Source of the DNA: an uncultured Bacilli bacterium
GTDB taxonomy: Bacteria > Bacillota_I > Bacilli_A > RF39 > UBA660
Length of the DNA stretch: 64,000 nucleotides
NCBI GenBank assembly: GCA_934090735.1
Contig: CAKOJR010000003.1
Location: 1 to 64,000, forward strand
Reading direction: 5' to 3'
Shown piece after piece: positions 16,282 through 24,998 of the stretch. The notes beneath the pieces are model-generated. The model was not told where the DNA came from. It worked only from the letters and a program-made list of their open reading frames with translations, and did no database searches. Made by a program: the position numbers and the translations under genes. The stretch's first letter is position 1. Every line of letters starts with the position of its first letter.

Positions 16282-16863
16282 TTATTCTTCTTCTTTATTG
16301 CTTTCGCCGATTACTTCTACTTCAGCGTTGGCATTTGCGGCAGATTCTTCCAATTTTTCAAGTTCTGCTTCACGTTTTGCTTCTTCACGTTCTTCAATTG
16401 CTGCTTCTTTTGCTTGTTCAGCTAATTCAGTGTCATTAACACCTTTAACAGCAATTCCCATGTTACGTGCAGTTCCTTCGATGATTTTCATTGCATCTTC
16501 AATAGTATATGCATTTAAATCAGGCATTTTTGTTTCTGCAATTTTACGAAGGTCTTCTTTAGAGATAGTTGCTACGATTTCATTAGCACCTTTCTTAGAA
16601 GCTTTTGTAATTCCAGCAACCTTTTTAAGTAAGAAAGCAGCTGGTGGAGTTTTTAGTACGAAATCAAATGAACGATCATCATAAATTGAGATTTCAACGG
16701 GTAAAACGTCTCCCATTTTGTCTCTAGATGCATCATTAAATTTTGTACAAAAATCTTGTAAGTTAATTCCAGCAGGTCCTAAAACTGTTCCAACAGGAGG
16801 AGCAGGTGTAGCTTTACCAGCAGGAATTTGTAATTTAATTCTTTTTACGACTTCTTTTGCCAC
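16282..16863 (-). CDS. rplK: 50S ribosomal protein L11 with a C-terminal extension
   Basis: L11 forms the GTPase-associated centre with 23S rRNA. The first ~140 residues are a normal L11 (IPAGKATPAPPVGTVLG near the start; TARNMGIAVKG at the end). The protein is 193 residues, about 50 longer than usual. The extra tail is an Ala/Glu/Lys-rich helix (ELAEQAKEAAIEEREEAKRE) ending in an acidic stretch. The start is the GTG before AKEVVKR, with AAAGGA 10 bases upstream; an in-frame GTG three codons earlier leaves no room for a ribosome site. First gene of rplK-rplA. Confidence 0.93.
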   Translation of the reverse strand: MAKEVVKRIKLQIPAGKATPAPPVGTVLGPAGINLQDFCTKFNDASRDKMGDVLPVEISIYDDRSFDFVLKTPPAAFLLKKVAGITKASKKGANEIVATISKEDLRKIAETKMPDLNAYTIEDAMKIIEGTARNMGIAVKGVNDTELAEQAKEAAIEEREEAKREAELEKLEESAANANAEVEVIGESNKEEE

Positions 16864-16874
16864 GAAAAACACAT

Positions 16875-16950
16875 CCTTTCATATTTTCGCTTAGTGGTCT
16901 GGGCAATCCGCATTCCCTGCCACTATATGCAGTCACCAGTAAAAATATAT
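16875..16950 (-). promoter_or_regulatory. Structured leader of rplK-rplA, possible L1 target
   Basis: The leader folds as AGTGG...CCACT around an internal GGG(A)...GCCC helix with unpaired AATGCGGATT (about 16890-16927). An L1-family autoregulatory site is expected ahead of this operon in many bacteria, and the asymmetric loop is compatible. Assignment is inference. Confidence 0.4.
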
Positions 16951-16963
16951 AACTGCAGTTAAG

Positions 16964-16992
16964 ATAATAACACAATTATTAGTTAATTTCAA
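16964..16992 (-). promoter_or_regulatory. rplK-rplA promoter
   Basis: TTGAAA (16987-16992 complement), 17-base spacer, TATTAT (16964-16969 complement). A perfect palindrome AACTGCAGTT lies just downstream near the start of transcription. Confidence 0.75.
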
Positions 16993-16997
16993 GTATT

Positions 16998-17030
16998 TTA
17001 AAAAAACAGCAATTTTAGTTGATTGCTGTT
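16998..17030 (-). terminator. Terminator after nusG
   Basis: AACAGCAAT / ATTGCTGTT 9-bp stem with an 8-base loop and T-run, overlapping the nusG stop. Confidence 0.88.
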
Positions 17031-17554
17031 ACTTGGAATAGTTCTACTTCTACTGGAGTTTCTTGTCCGAATAAGTCGATTAGAACTGTTAATCTACTGT
17101 TTTCTAAATCTAGTGAGTTAATAACGCCTTCCATACCTTTGAATGGGCCATCAACGATTGATACTTTAGTTCCAACGGTAAGTTCTTTATCTACATCCAT
17201 CCTTGTCATACCCATGTTAGCAAGGATACGATCAATTTCTTGTGGTTTTAATGGTGTTGGTTTAGCGCCTTTTCCACTTGAACCGATAAATCCAGTTACA
17301 CCTGGAGTATTTCTTACGATGTACCATGCTTCGTCAGTCATAATCATTTCAACAAGAATATAACCAGGGAACATTTTTTTCTTTTTTTCTTTGAAACTTC
17401 CGTCTTTTTGTTGTTCTTTTACAGTTTCTTCTGGGATAATAATTCTAAAAATGTTATCTTGGAATCCCATAGATTCTGCACGCATTTCTAATTTTTCTTT
17501 AACTTTGGATTCGTGTCCACTATAAGTATTTACTACATACCATTCTTTTTCCAT
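17015..17554 (-). CDS. nusG: Transcription termination/antitermination protein NusG
   Basis: 179 residues. The NGN domain opens with WYVVNTYSGHESKVKEKL, and the KOW domain contains GTKVSIVDGPFKGMEGVIN near residue 130. It binds RNA polymerase and couples to Rho or the ribosome. It follows secE by one base. Confidence 0.97.
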   Translation of the reverse strand: MEKEWYVVNTYSGHESKVKEKLEMRAESMGFQDNIFRIIIPEETVKEQQKDGSFKEKKKKMFPGYILVEMIMTDEAWYIVRNTPGVTGFIGSSGKGAKPTPLKPQEIDRILANMGMTRMDVDKELTVGTKVSIVDGPFKGMEGVINSLDLENSRLTVLIDLFGQETPVEVELFQVTAIN

Positions 17555-17555
17555 A

Positions 17556-17873
17556 TTATAATCCTTTCACTAAAGATGTTATCCATGCGAAGAAAGCATC
17601 GAGTCCATAGAAGTATAGACCAAATAAGATAATGAAGATAAATACGGCTATACTATATTTTGCCATTTCTTGTTTTGTTGGCCATTTTACTTTTTTAAGT
17701 TCTGCTTTTACTTCTTCACCATAAGTTTTCTTTGGTGTTTTTACTTTTGTTTCTTTTTTAGTTTTTTCTTTGGCAGTTTGTTTCTTAACTTTCGTAATGT
17801 TTTTTTCTTTCCCTTTTTGTTCTTTTGTTTTCTTAACTGAAGTTAATTTTTTTTCTTCTTTTTTCTTTTCCAT
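17556..17873 (-). CDS. secE: Preprotein translocase subunit SecE, Lys-rich N-terminal extension
   Basis: The C-terminal 55 residues are a minimal single-helix SecE: EVKAELKKVKWPTKQEM followed by one transmembrane helix (AVFIFIILFGLYFYGL). The first 50 residues are almost only Lys, Glu and Thr, an extension not needed for SecYEG function. Precedes nusG in the usual secE-nusG pair; the rpmG gene that often stands ahead of secE is not present here. Confidence 0.93.
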   Translation of the reverse strand: MEKKKEEKKLTSVKKTKEQKGKEKNITKVKKQTAKEKTKKETKVKTPKKTYGEEVKAELKKVKWPTKQEMAKYSIAVFIFIILFGLYFYGLDAFFAWITSLVKGL

Positions 17874-17923
17874 TTACGGCTCCTTTTTTGTTTCAAAATA
17901 AAAACACCTGCGTGTCTACATGT

Positions 17924-17952
17924 AATATAACACTTTTAAGGCGTTTTGTCTA
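17924..17952 (-). promoter_or_regulatory. secE-nusG promoter
   Basis: TAGACA (17947-17952 complement), 17-base spacer, TATATT (17924-17929 complement), about 50 bases before secE. Confidence 0.65.
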
Positions 17953-17974
17953 GTTTTTATTTGTTTTTATGGGA

Positions 17975-18859
17975 CTATTTAATTCCTTTTATATATTTGT
18001 AGGCGCTGATTGCACATGTTGCTCCTTCACTTGCGGCAGTTATTATTTGGTATATTTCTTTTTTCGTTGAGTCCCCGCAGGCAAAAATTCCTGGGATATT
18101 TGTGCATCCTTTTTCGTCAACGATTATATATCCTTTTTCATCTGTTATATTTAGATTTTTGCAGAAATCCGTAAGAGGGCCATATTCGTTGTTTATAAAT
18201 AGTCCATCTATTTCAAGTTTTTGATTAGTAAGTTCTATTTCTTTGATTTTTAGTTCACCATTAATAGCTACTATTTTTTCATTTTTAATTATTTCAATAT
18301 TTTCTTTATTAATTACTTCACCAACTAAATTATCTGGTCCTAGGAGCTTATCATTATTTATTATTAAATATAATTTTTTTGCTAGACCGCTTAAATAAAT
18401 TGCTTCTTCTAGTACAGCCGGTTTATTTCCATAAAGAGCTACTATTTTATCTTTATATAATGCTCCATCACATAATACGCAGGTGCTTACTCCCGGTAAA
18501 TCTTCATTTTTAAGATTTAATTTTTTAGCTCCTCGTCCTGTACAAATTATTACGGTTTTTGCTTCGTATCTTTCGCTTTTTGTTATTACTTCTTTGTAAG
18601 GCGCGCCATCATTTATTTCTAGAACTTCGTCTGATACTTGTTTTATCTTTTGCTCTTTAAATTGTTTATAAAACTGTTTGGCTAGTTCACTTCCTGTAAT
18701 ATGTTCATATCCAAGATAGTTATCTACTTCCTTAATATTGTGTAGTGTTCCGCCTGGCATGTTTTTTTCAATTACAAGTGTGTTTAAGTTACTTCTTTTG
18801 GCGTAGATACTGGCATTTATTCCTGCCGGACCTAAGCCAATGATTATGCAGTCATACAT
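17975..18859 (-). CDS. Thioredoxin-reductase-like flavoprotein without an NADPH motif
   Basis: 294 residues with the low-molecular-weight TrxR layout. FAD-binding GLGPAG is at residues 8-13, the redox pair is CVLCDG (usual CATCDG), and the second FAD segment is IFACGDSTKKE. In true NADPH-dependent TrxR the middle domain has GGGDSAxEEA and HRR. Here these positions read YGNKPAVLEEA and INN, so both the glycine loop and the 2'-phosphate clamp are lost. This matches what is known of ferredoxin/flavin-dependent thioredoxin reductases of clostridia and suggests an electron donor other than NADPH. It precedes nothing in its operon but follows lgt by 8 bases. Confidence 0.82.
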   Translation of the reverse strand: MYDCIIIGLGPAGINASIYAKRSNLNTLVIEKNMPGGTLHNIKEVDNYLGYEHITGSELAKQFYKQFKEQKIKQVSDEVLEINDGAPYKEVITKSERYEAKTVIICTGRGAKKLNLKNEDLPGVSTCVLCDGALYKDKIVALYGNKPAVLEEAIYLSGLAKKLYLIINNDKLLGPDNLVGEVINKENIEIIKNEKIVAINGELKIKEIELTNQKLEIDGLFINNEYGPLTDFCKNLNITDEKGYIIVDEKGCTNIPGIFACGDSTKKEIYQIITAASEGATCAISAYKYIKGIK

Positions 18860-18867
18860 GTTATCAC

Positions 18868-19683
18868 CTAAAATCTTACTTTTTCTATATTGTTTTCATC
18901 ATTATATAAATCTTCAAATTTGCTTTTTCTAGCATTTATCATTAGTATTACTATACCTACGATAATCATAATTACACTTACAATTTGAGCTATTTTAAAT
19001 GCGCCTATCATTAAAGCGTCTGTTCTGCTTACTTCTATAAAGAAACGAATTATTCCGTATCCGATGAGATAAAATGCTGAAAGAGTTCCGACTTTAGTGT
19101 ATTTGCTTCTTCTTATGAAAAGAAGAATGATGAATAATACTAAACATGCAATTGATTCATATAGAAATGTTGGTGTGTAATATACGCCATCAATGTGCAT
19201 TCCATTAATTATAAATTCTGGAATTTTTAGTGATTTTAAATGCTCATACGTGGTTGCAACTCCATGGGCTTCACTATTAAAAAAGTTTCCCCATCTACCA
19301 ATAGCCTGTGCTAATAGCACTGGTACACATATAAAGTCTAAATATCTTATAGTCCTTACCCTGTATTTTTTTGTATAGATAACTATAGTTAAAAGTGCAG
19401 CAATTATTCCACCATGAATAGCAAGGCCACCTTCCCAAATTTTAAAGATTTCTGATATATGTGAACTATAGTAGCTCCATTCGAAGAGTACGTAATATAA
19501 TCTTGCTCCAATAAAGCCAAATACTATTCCCCAAAATAACATATTAAAGATAAATTCTTTGTTGACACCAAATCTTTTCGCTTCTTTTTCAATTAGGAAT
19601 ATAGCAATAAGCACCCCGATTAAAATCAAAACAGAATACCATCTAAGTTCAAATTTTCCTAATGTTACTATTACCGGATTCAT
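18868..19683 (-). CDS. lgt: Prolipoprotein diacylglyceryl transferase
   Basis: 271 residues, seven hydrophobic segments. Characteristic motifs are GFIGARLYYVLFEW, WEGGLAIHGG and GRWGNFFNSEAHG. Lgt transfers diacylglycerol from phosphatidylglycerol to the lipobox cysteine of prolipoproteins. Its start overlaps the end of the phage-holin-family gene by 4 bases and it ends 8 bases before the flavoprotein gene. Confidence 0.95.
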   Translation of the reverse strand: MNPVIVTLGKFELRWYSVLILIGVLIAIFLIEKEAKRFGVNKEFIFNMLFWGIVFGFIGARLYYVLFEWSYYSSHISEIFKIWEGGLAIHGGIIAALLTIVIYTKKYRVRTIRYLDFICVPVLLAQAIGRWGNFFNSEAHGVATTYEHLKSLKIPEFIINGMHIDGVYYTPTFLYESIACLVLFIILLFIRRSKYTKVGTLSAFYLIGYGIIRFFIEVSRTDALMIGAFKIAQIVSVIMIIVGIVILMINARKSKFEDLYNDENNIEKVRF

Positions 19684-20087
19684 CTGTTAACAATCCTTTT
19701 CGTGATTAGTGTGTCTAGCATTATTGTCATAAATGATATGAATAATGATATAAAAAATGGAATAATCCAGCCTTCAACAATAAAGTGGCTTCCCATAATT
19801 AAACTTGCTAGTTTTAAAATTATGACGTTTATAAATGGATAAAATAAGCCGAGAGATATCATTGTTATTGGTAGTGCTAACATTTTTAAAAATGGTTTTA
19901 CAGTTATGTTTAAGAGCATTATAACGATGCATGTAATAATGGCATACCAGAATGATTCAATGTAGAATCCTTTAAAAATACTTGATGCTAGCATAAGTAC
20001 CAACGCATCTAATACTAGTGTTATGCTCCACTCAATTATGTTCCATTTTAAGTCTTTCTGTTCACTATAAATATTCATTAAAATCAC
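19680..20087 (-). CDS. Phage-holin-family (4-helix) membrane protein
   Basis: 135 residues with four hydrophobic helices and the segment ITVKPFLKMLALPITMISLGLF, which identifies the mycobacterial four-TM holin superfamily found widely in bacterial chromosomes, often beside lgt. There is no sign of a phage here, so a lytic role is not implied. Overlaps lgt by 4 bases. Confidence 0.8.
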   Translation of the reverse strand: MILMNIYSEQKDLKWNIIEWSITLVLDALVLMLASSIFKGFYIESFWYAIITCIVIMLLNITVKPFLKMLALPITMISLGLFYPFINVIILKLASLIMGSHFIVEGWIIPFFISLFISFMTIMLDTLITKRIVNR

Positions 20088-20150
20088 CTATTATTATTAT
20101 ATAAAATTTTCTGATTATTTTATATCTTTTGATTGTTTATTAACATTTTA

Positions 20151-22961
20151 TTAACATTTTAATTTAGGTTTTAGATACTGTCCTGTGTATGATTCCTTTA
20201 CTTTAATAACTTCCTCTGGTGTACCAGTAGCTACGATATTTCCGCCGCCATCGCCACCATCTGGTCCTAAGTCGATAATGTAATCAGCACATTTTATAAC
20301 GTCAAGATTGTGTTCAATTACTATTACAGTATCGCCATTATCTACTATTCTTTCGAGAATTATTAATAACTTTTTAATATCGTCTGTATGTAGGCCAGTG
20401 GTTGGTTCATCTAAGATAAAGATACTTTTACCTGTTGGCTTTTTTTGTAATTCTTTTGCAAGTTTTACTCTGCCAGCTTCACCACCTGATAGAGTTGGAG
20501 CACTTTGACCAAGTTTAATGTATGAAAGTCCAACGTCCATCATGATTTGGAGTTTGTTTTTGATTTTAGGAACAGAATCAAAGAATTCGATAGCTTCACT
20601 TACTCTCATATCTAATACTTCAGCAATATTTTTACCTTTGAATTTAACTTCTAGGGTTTCACTGTTGTACCTAGTTCCATGACAAACATCACAAGGTACA
20701 TAAACGTCTGGTAAGAAATGCATTTCTATTTTCTTAACACCATCACCCCAACATGCTTCACATCTTCCACCTTTAACGTTAAATGAGAATCTTCCTTTAT
20801 CATAGCCTTTCATTTTAGCTTCTTTCATATTTGCATAAAGATCTCTTATATCATCAAAGACTCCTACATATGTAGCTGGGTTACTTCTTGGAGTTCTACC
20901 AATTGGTTCTTGTGAAATATTTACGACTTTGTCTATTTCATCTAGTCCTTTTATTGATTTATGTTTTCCCGGAATTACCATTGTTCCATATACTTTGCTT
21001 CTTAGTGCATTAAGTAGAATTTGATTGACTAAAGTACTTTTACCCGAACCAGATACTCCGGTCACTAAAGTGAATGTTCCTAGTGGAAATTTGACATTTA
21101 TATTTTTGAGGTTATTTTCCTTAGCACCTTTTATTTCAATAAATTTGCCATTACCTTTTCTTCTTTTTTTAGGCACGTCTATTTTTAATTCGCCTGTTAG
21201 GTATTTTCCAGTTAAACTATCTGGATTTTTCATGACTTCTTCAGGTGTACCGTAAGCCATTACTTTTCCACCTAAGTCACCCGGGCCTGGACCGATATCA
21301 ACCAAATAGTCAGCTGCTCTCATAGTATCTTCATCGTGTTCAACCACAATTAAAGTATTTCCTAAATCGCGCATTTCTTTTAAAGAGTTTATTAACCTGT
21401 CATTATCTTTTTGATGAAGGCCGATACTCGGTTCATCTAGTACGTAAAGAACCCCTGTAAGTTTGCTTCCTATTTGGGTTGCTAATCTAATTCTTTGACT
21501 TTCGCCTCCTGATAGCGTGCTGGCTTCTCTTGCTAGTGTTAAATAACTTAAACCAACATTATCTAGGAAAGTTAGTCTATTAAGAATTTCTTTTATGATA
21601 AGTTCACTTATTTGTTTTTGACTTTCGTTTAATTTTAAATTTGTGAAAAATGGAATTAATTCTTTGATGCTCATAAGGCAAACTTCATAGATATTTTTAT
21701 CGCCAATTTTAACTGCTAAAACATTTTCACTTAATCTAGCTCCTTTACATGTTGGACAATCTTGATTGGCCATAAAGGTTCCAATCCATTCACGAATCCA
21801 TGTACTATTTGTTTCAATATATCTTCTTTCAAGGTTATTTACGATTCCTTCATATGATTCTTTCGTTTGCCTTCTATTTCCATTCTTACTTATATATTCT
21901 AGATCTAATACTTTATTTGAACCATATAAAATTATATCCAATTCTTTTTTTGTTAGGTCTTTTATTTTTTTTGTTAGATCTATTCCATAATAATCACAAA
22001 CTGTTTCTAGCTGAGTAAGCGCCATATTTTGGTCTACGCTAAATCCTTTTATTCCACCTTCTAAAATACTTTTATTTTTATCAGGGATAAGTAAATCTAA
22101 ACTTATATGTTGTTTAAAGCCTAATCCTTTACAATCTGGGCAAGCTCCATAAGGAGCGTTGAAAGAAAATAATCTTGGCTCTAGTTCTGGCAGCGAAAAA
22201 TTGCATTCTGGGCAGGCGTAGTGCTCACTCATTAGAATTTCTTCGCCACCTATAATATTAATTAGTACTTTCCCTTCTGCTAACTTGGTACTTGTTTCGA
22301 TTGCTTCGAAAATTCTTCCTCTTTCTTCATTATCTACAACGATGCGGTCCACTACTACATATATGTTATCTTTTTTATTTTTTTCAAGAACTATTTCATC
22401 TGATAAATCATACATTTTGTCATTGACTCTTACTCTTGTAAAACCTTTTTTTCTTAAGTCATCTAATAAATCTTGATGAGTACCTTTTTCACCATGAACT
22501 ACTGGAGAAAAAATTTCAATTTTTGTACCCTCTCCTAATTCTAAAACTTTTGTTGTCATTTCATCAATGCTTTTACTTTTAATTGGCTTATGATGAATTG
22601 GGCAATAAGGGGTTCCTATTCTAGCAAATAGTAGTCTTAGGTAATCATAGATTTCAGTAACTGTTCCGACTGTACTACGAGGGTTATTATTTGTTGTTTT
22701 TTGATCTATAGAAATACTTGGGCTTAATCCTTCGATTGAATCAACGTCTGGCTTTTCAGAGTTGCCTAGAAATTGTCTTGCATAAGCATTTAAAGATTCA
22801 ATGTATCTTCTTTCACCTTCGGCATATATTGTATCAAAAGCTAGACTTGATTTTCCTGAACCTGATACACCAGTCATGACAATTAATTTATTTTTTGGTA
22901 GTTCTATATTTATGTTTTTTAAGTTATTTTCTCTTGCACCTTTTACAATTATTTTATCCAT
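20151..22961 (-). CDS. uvrA: Excinuclease ABC subunit A
   Basis: UvrA recognises DNA lesions and loads UvrB. The 936-residue protein is full length: first Walker A GVSGSGKSSLAFDT at residue 31, zinc module CPECNFSLPE...CPDC, first signature TLSGGESQRIRLA, second Walker A GVSGSGKSTL, second zinc module CEACWGDG...CDVCHG and second signature TLSGGEAGRVKLA. uvrB is not adjacent. It has its own promoter. Confidence 0.98.
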   Translation of the reverse strand: MDKIIVKGARENNLKNINIELPKNKLIVMTGVSGSGKSSLAFDTIYAEGERRYIESLNAYARQFLGNSEKPDVDSIEGLSPSISIDQKTTNNNPRSTVGTVTEIYDYLRLLFARIGTPYCPIHHKPIKSKSIDEMTTKVLELGEGTKIEIFSPVVHGEKGTHQDLLDDLRKKGFTRVRVNDKMYDLSDEIVLEKNKKDNIYVVVDRIVVDNEERGRIFEAIETSTKLAEGKVLINIIGGEEILMSEHYACPECNFSLPELEPRLFSFNAPYGACPDCKGLGFKQHISLDLLIPDKNKSILEGGIKGFSVDQNMALTQLETVCDYYGIDLTKKIKDLTKKELDIILYGSNKVLDLEYISKNGNRRQTKESYEGIVNNLERRYIETNSTWIREWIGTFMANQDCPTCKGARLSENVLAVKIGDKNIYEVCLMSIKELIPFFTNLKLNESQKQISELIIKEILNRLTFLDNVGLSYLTLAREASTLSGGESQRIRLATQIGSKLTGVLYVLDEPSIGLHQKDNDRLINSLKEMRDLGNTLIVVEHDEDTMRAADYLVDIGPGPGDLGGKVMAYGTPEEVMKNPDSLTGKYLTGELKIDVPKKRRKGNGKFIEIKGAKENNLKNINVKFPLGTFTLVTGVSGSGKSTLVNQILLNALRSKVYGTMVIPGKHKSIKGLDEIDKVVNISQEPIGRTPRSNPATYVGVFDDIRDLYANMKEAKMKGYDKGRFSFNVKGGRCEACWGDGVKKIEMHFLPDVYVPCDVCHGTRYNSETLEVKFKGKNIAEVLDMRVSEAIEFFDSVPKIKNKLQIMMDVGLSYIKLGQSAPTLSGGEAGRVKLAKELQKKPTGKSIFILDEPTTGLHTDDIKKLLIILERIVDNGDTVIVIEHNLDVIKCADYIIDLGPDGGDGGGNIVATGTPEEVIKVKESYTGQYLKPKLKC

Positions 22962-23030
22962 ATTATCACCTTTATAATTTTAGTTTGCTCTTTTTCCAGT
23001 TAAATATTAATAACCTTTTTGGCATTTTCT

Positions 23031-23059
23031 ATGTTAGTACAATTGTTTGTAAAAGTCAA
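23031..23059 (-). promoter_or_regulatory. uvrA promoter
   Basis: TTGACT (23054-23059 complement), 17-base spacer, TAACAT (23031-23036 complement). No clear LexA-type box is seen. Confidence 0.65.
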
Positions 23060-23060
23060 G

Positions 23061-23092
23061 ACAAAAATAACAACTTTTTGAAAGTTGCTATT
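23061..23092 (-). terminator. Terminator of the zinc-ribbon protein gene
   Basis: AATAGCAACTTT / AAAGTTGTTATT stem (one G-T pair) with a CAA loop and T-run, just after the stop codon of the gene upstream. Confidence 0.75.
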
Positions 23093-23963
23093 AGTTTCCA
23101 AAGTCAATATATTCAGCTATTATCGTTGGCATGTTACCATTAATTTCAGTATACATTCCATATACTTCAATAAGGTCATCTTTTAGGAATCCTTGTGAAT
23201 AATTTTTATCTGTAAATATTACTTTAACAAGTTGCTCTGTACCTGTATCAAATAAATTTATATTTAGAGTTATTGTCATAGTATTTCCAGTTATTCCATT
23301 ATCATGGCCTTCAACTTTTACAACTTTGCCTATTAATTTAACGGCTTTATTTAAAGTAGTTTTAGGAGATCTAATAAGATCTTCGTATGATACAAGAACG
23401 CATGTGCTTTTGTACTCTTCTGGGGTTACTTTATTGGCCTCTTTATTAATATAAAAATATGTAAAAAGTAATAAAACGGCAAACAATATAATTAAAGTAG
23501 ATGTAATTAATCCTACTGTGTTTATTTGTTGATTTTTACGGCAGTGTGGGCAAACAGTAAGCCCTTTGTCAAAATACTTATGACAATATTTGCATCTTTG
23601 AACATCTAGTTTCTCTTCAATAGTTTCGTTAATTTCTTTTTTTGCTTCTTCTTTTATTTCATTTAATTTATTTAATGATTGGTCTTTAATATCATCAATA
23701 TCTTCTTTTACTGCGTTAATTTTTTTGTTAACGTTTCTTTTTGTTTTTGCGAATTTTATTTTAGTTTCAATTTCAGCTTTCTTTACTTTCACAGCTGCTT
23801 TTCTTTTGGCAGTATCTGTTTTTTTAACAACAGTTTTTTTAGTTTTTTCAGCATCTTTTTTAATTTGTGATATAGTTTTAGCAGTTTCTTTCTTTAATTC
23901 ATCTGCTTTTTTTGAATTAGTTCTTTTAGCTGGCTTTGTATTCTTTTTAATTTCTTTATCCAT
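23091..23963 (-). CDS. Lys-rich coiled-coil, zinc-ribbon, membrane and OB-like domain protein
   Basis: 290 residues in four parts. Residues 1-120 are a Lys/Ala/Glu-rich helix. Residues 124-141 form a zinc ribbon (CKYC...CPHC). Residues 149-171 form one transmembrane helix. Residues about 185-288 look like the tRNA_anti-like OB fold (KAVKLIGKVVKVEG, DDLIEVYGMYTEIN). The C-terminal domain would lie outside and the charged helix inside. It stands alone between uvrA and dusB. The family is known only as a hypothetical membrane protein; no function assigned. Confidence 0.75.
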   Translation of the reverse strand: MDKEIKKNTKPAKRTNSKKADELKKETAKTISQIKKDAEKTKKTVVKKTDTAKRKAAVKVKKAEIETKIKFAKTKRNVNKKINAVKEDIDDIKDQSLNKLNEIKEEAKKEINETIEEKLDVQRCKYCHKYFDKGLTVCPHCRKNQQINTVGLITSTLIILFAVLLLFTYFYINKEANKVTPEEYKSTCVLVSYEDLIRSPKTTLNKAVKLIGKVVKVEGHDNGITGNTMTITLNINLFDTGTEQLVKVIFTDKNYSQGFLKDDLIEVYGMYTEINGNMPTIIAEYIDFGN

Positions 23964-24017
23964 AACTCTACCTCTTATCTTATCTCAATTATAATATAAG
24001 TTTGTTATTATTGCAAA

Positions 24018-24998
24018 TTAAATATTTTTTAATTCTTTTAAATAATTATCTAAAACTGCAAATATTTCAGTGCTGGTTTTTGTCTTACAAATTTGATCTT
24101 TTATTGTGCTACTATTTGGCAAGCCTTTAATGTACCATAATGCGTGCATTCGTATTTCTAAAATAGCAGCGCGTTCATTAGTACTCTCAAGCAAAAGCTT
24201 ATAATGTCTTTTTAGCATTTCAATTTTTTCTGTGCTTGAAACTGGTTCCGGTAAACTACCATTTTCTAAATATTCGACGCATTCTTTAATCAACCATGGA
24301 TTACCGAGGACTCCTCTACCTATCATTACTGCGTCACAGCCCGTTTCATCAAGCATTTTTTTGGCATCGAAACAGGTTTTAATGTCACCGTTGCCGATAA
24401 CTGGGATATTTACTGCTTCTTTGACCTTTTTTATGATCGACCAATCTGCATGTCCGCTATAACCTTGACTTCTAGTTCTACCATGAATCGTTATTGCGCT
24501 TGCACCTGCTTCTTCAATGCATTTTGCAACTTCTACAGCATTTATGTTATTTTCATCCCAGCCACTTCTAATTTTAACTGTTACTGGAACATTTACAGCG
24601 TTTACTACTGCTGACACTATTTCCTTTATTTTAGCCGGATTTTTTAAAAGGGCACTGCCTGCTTGATTTTTTATAGCTACTTTAGGTACTGGGCAACCCA
24701 TATTTATATCAATTATATCGGGATGCATATAATCTTCTATTTTTTTTGCAGCTTCAACAAAAGATTCTAAGTCACTGCCAAATATTTGCTGAGCTATAGG
24801 ACGCTCACTATCTTTCATTTTTAAAAGTTCATATGTTCTTTCAGAACCATAGCAAATAGCTTTATCGCTAACCATTTCTGCATATATTAGACCTGCACCC
24901 ATTTCTTTAATAATTTGCCTGTATGCTGTATTTGAGATTCCAGCCATTGGAGCTAGGACTACTTGATTTTTAATTTCTACATTACCTATTTTCCACAT
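24018..24998 (-). CDS. dusB: tRNA-dihydrouridine synthase (DusB type)
   Basis: 326 residues. FMN-dependent reduction of uridine in the tRNA D-loop. Motifs: LAPMAGISNTAYR at the start, DINMGCPVPKV with the catalytic Cys, the KIRSGWD and HGRTRSQGY phosphate-site segments, and GNGDI then MIGRGVLGNPWL. Its start overlaps pduL by 13 bases, so the two are coupled. Confidence 0.95.
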   Translation of the reverse strand: MWKIGNVEIKNQVVLAPMAGISNTAYRQIIKEMGAGLIYAEMVSDKAICYGSERTYELLKMKDSERPIAQQIFGSDLESFVEAAKKIEDYMHPDIIDINMGCPVPKVAIKNQAGSALLKNPAKIKEIVSAVVNAVNVPVTVKIRSGWDENNINAVEVAKCIEEAGASAITIHGRTRSQGYSGHADWSIIKKVKEAVNIPVIGNGDIKTCFDAKKMLDETGCDAVMIGRGVLGNPWLIKECVEYLENGSLPEPVSSTEKIEMLKRHYKLLLESTNERAAILEIRMHALWYIKGLPNSSTIKDQICKTKTSTEIFAVLDNYLKELKNI

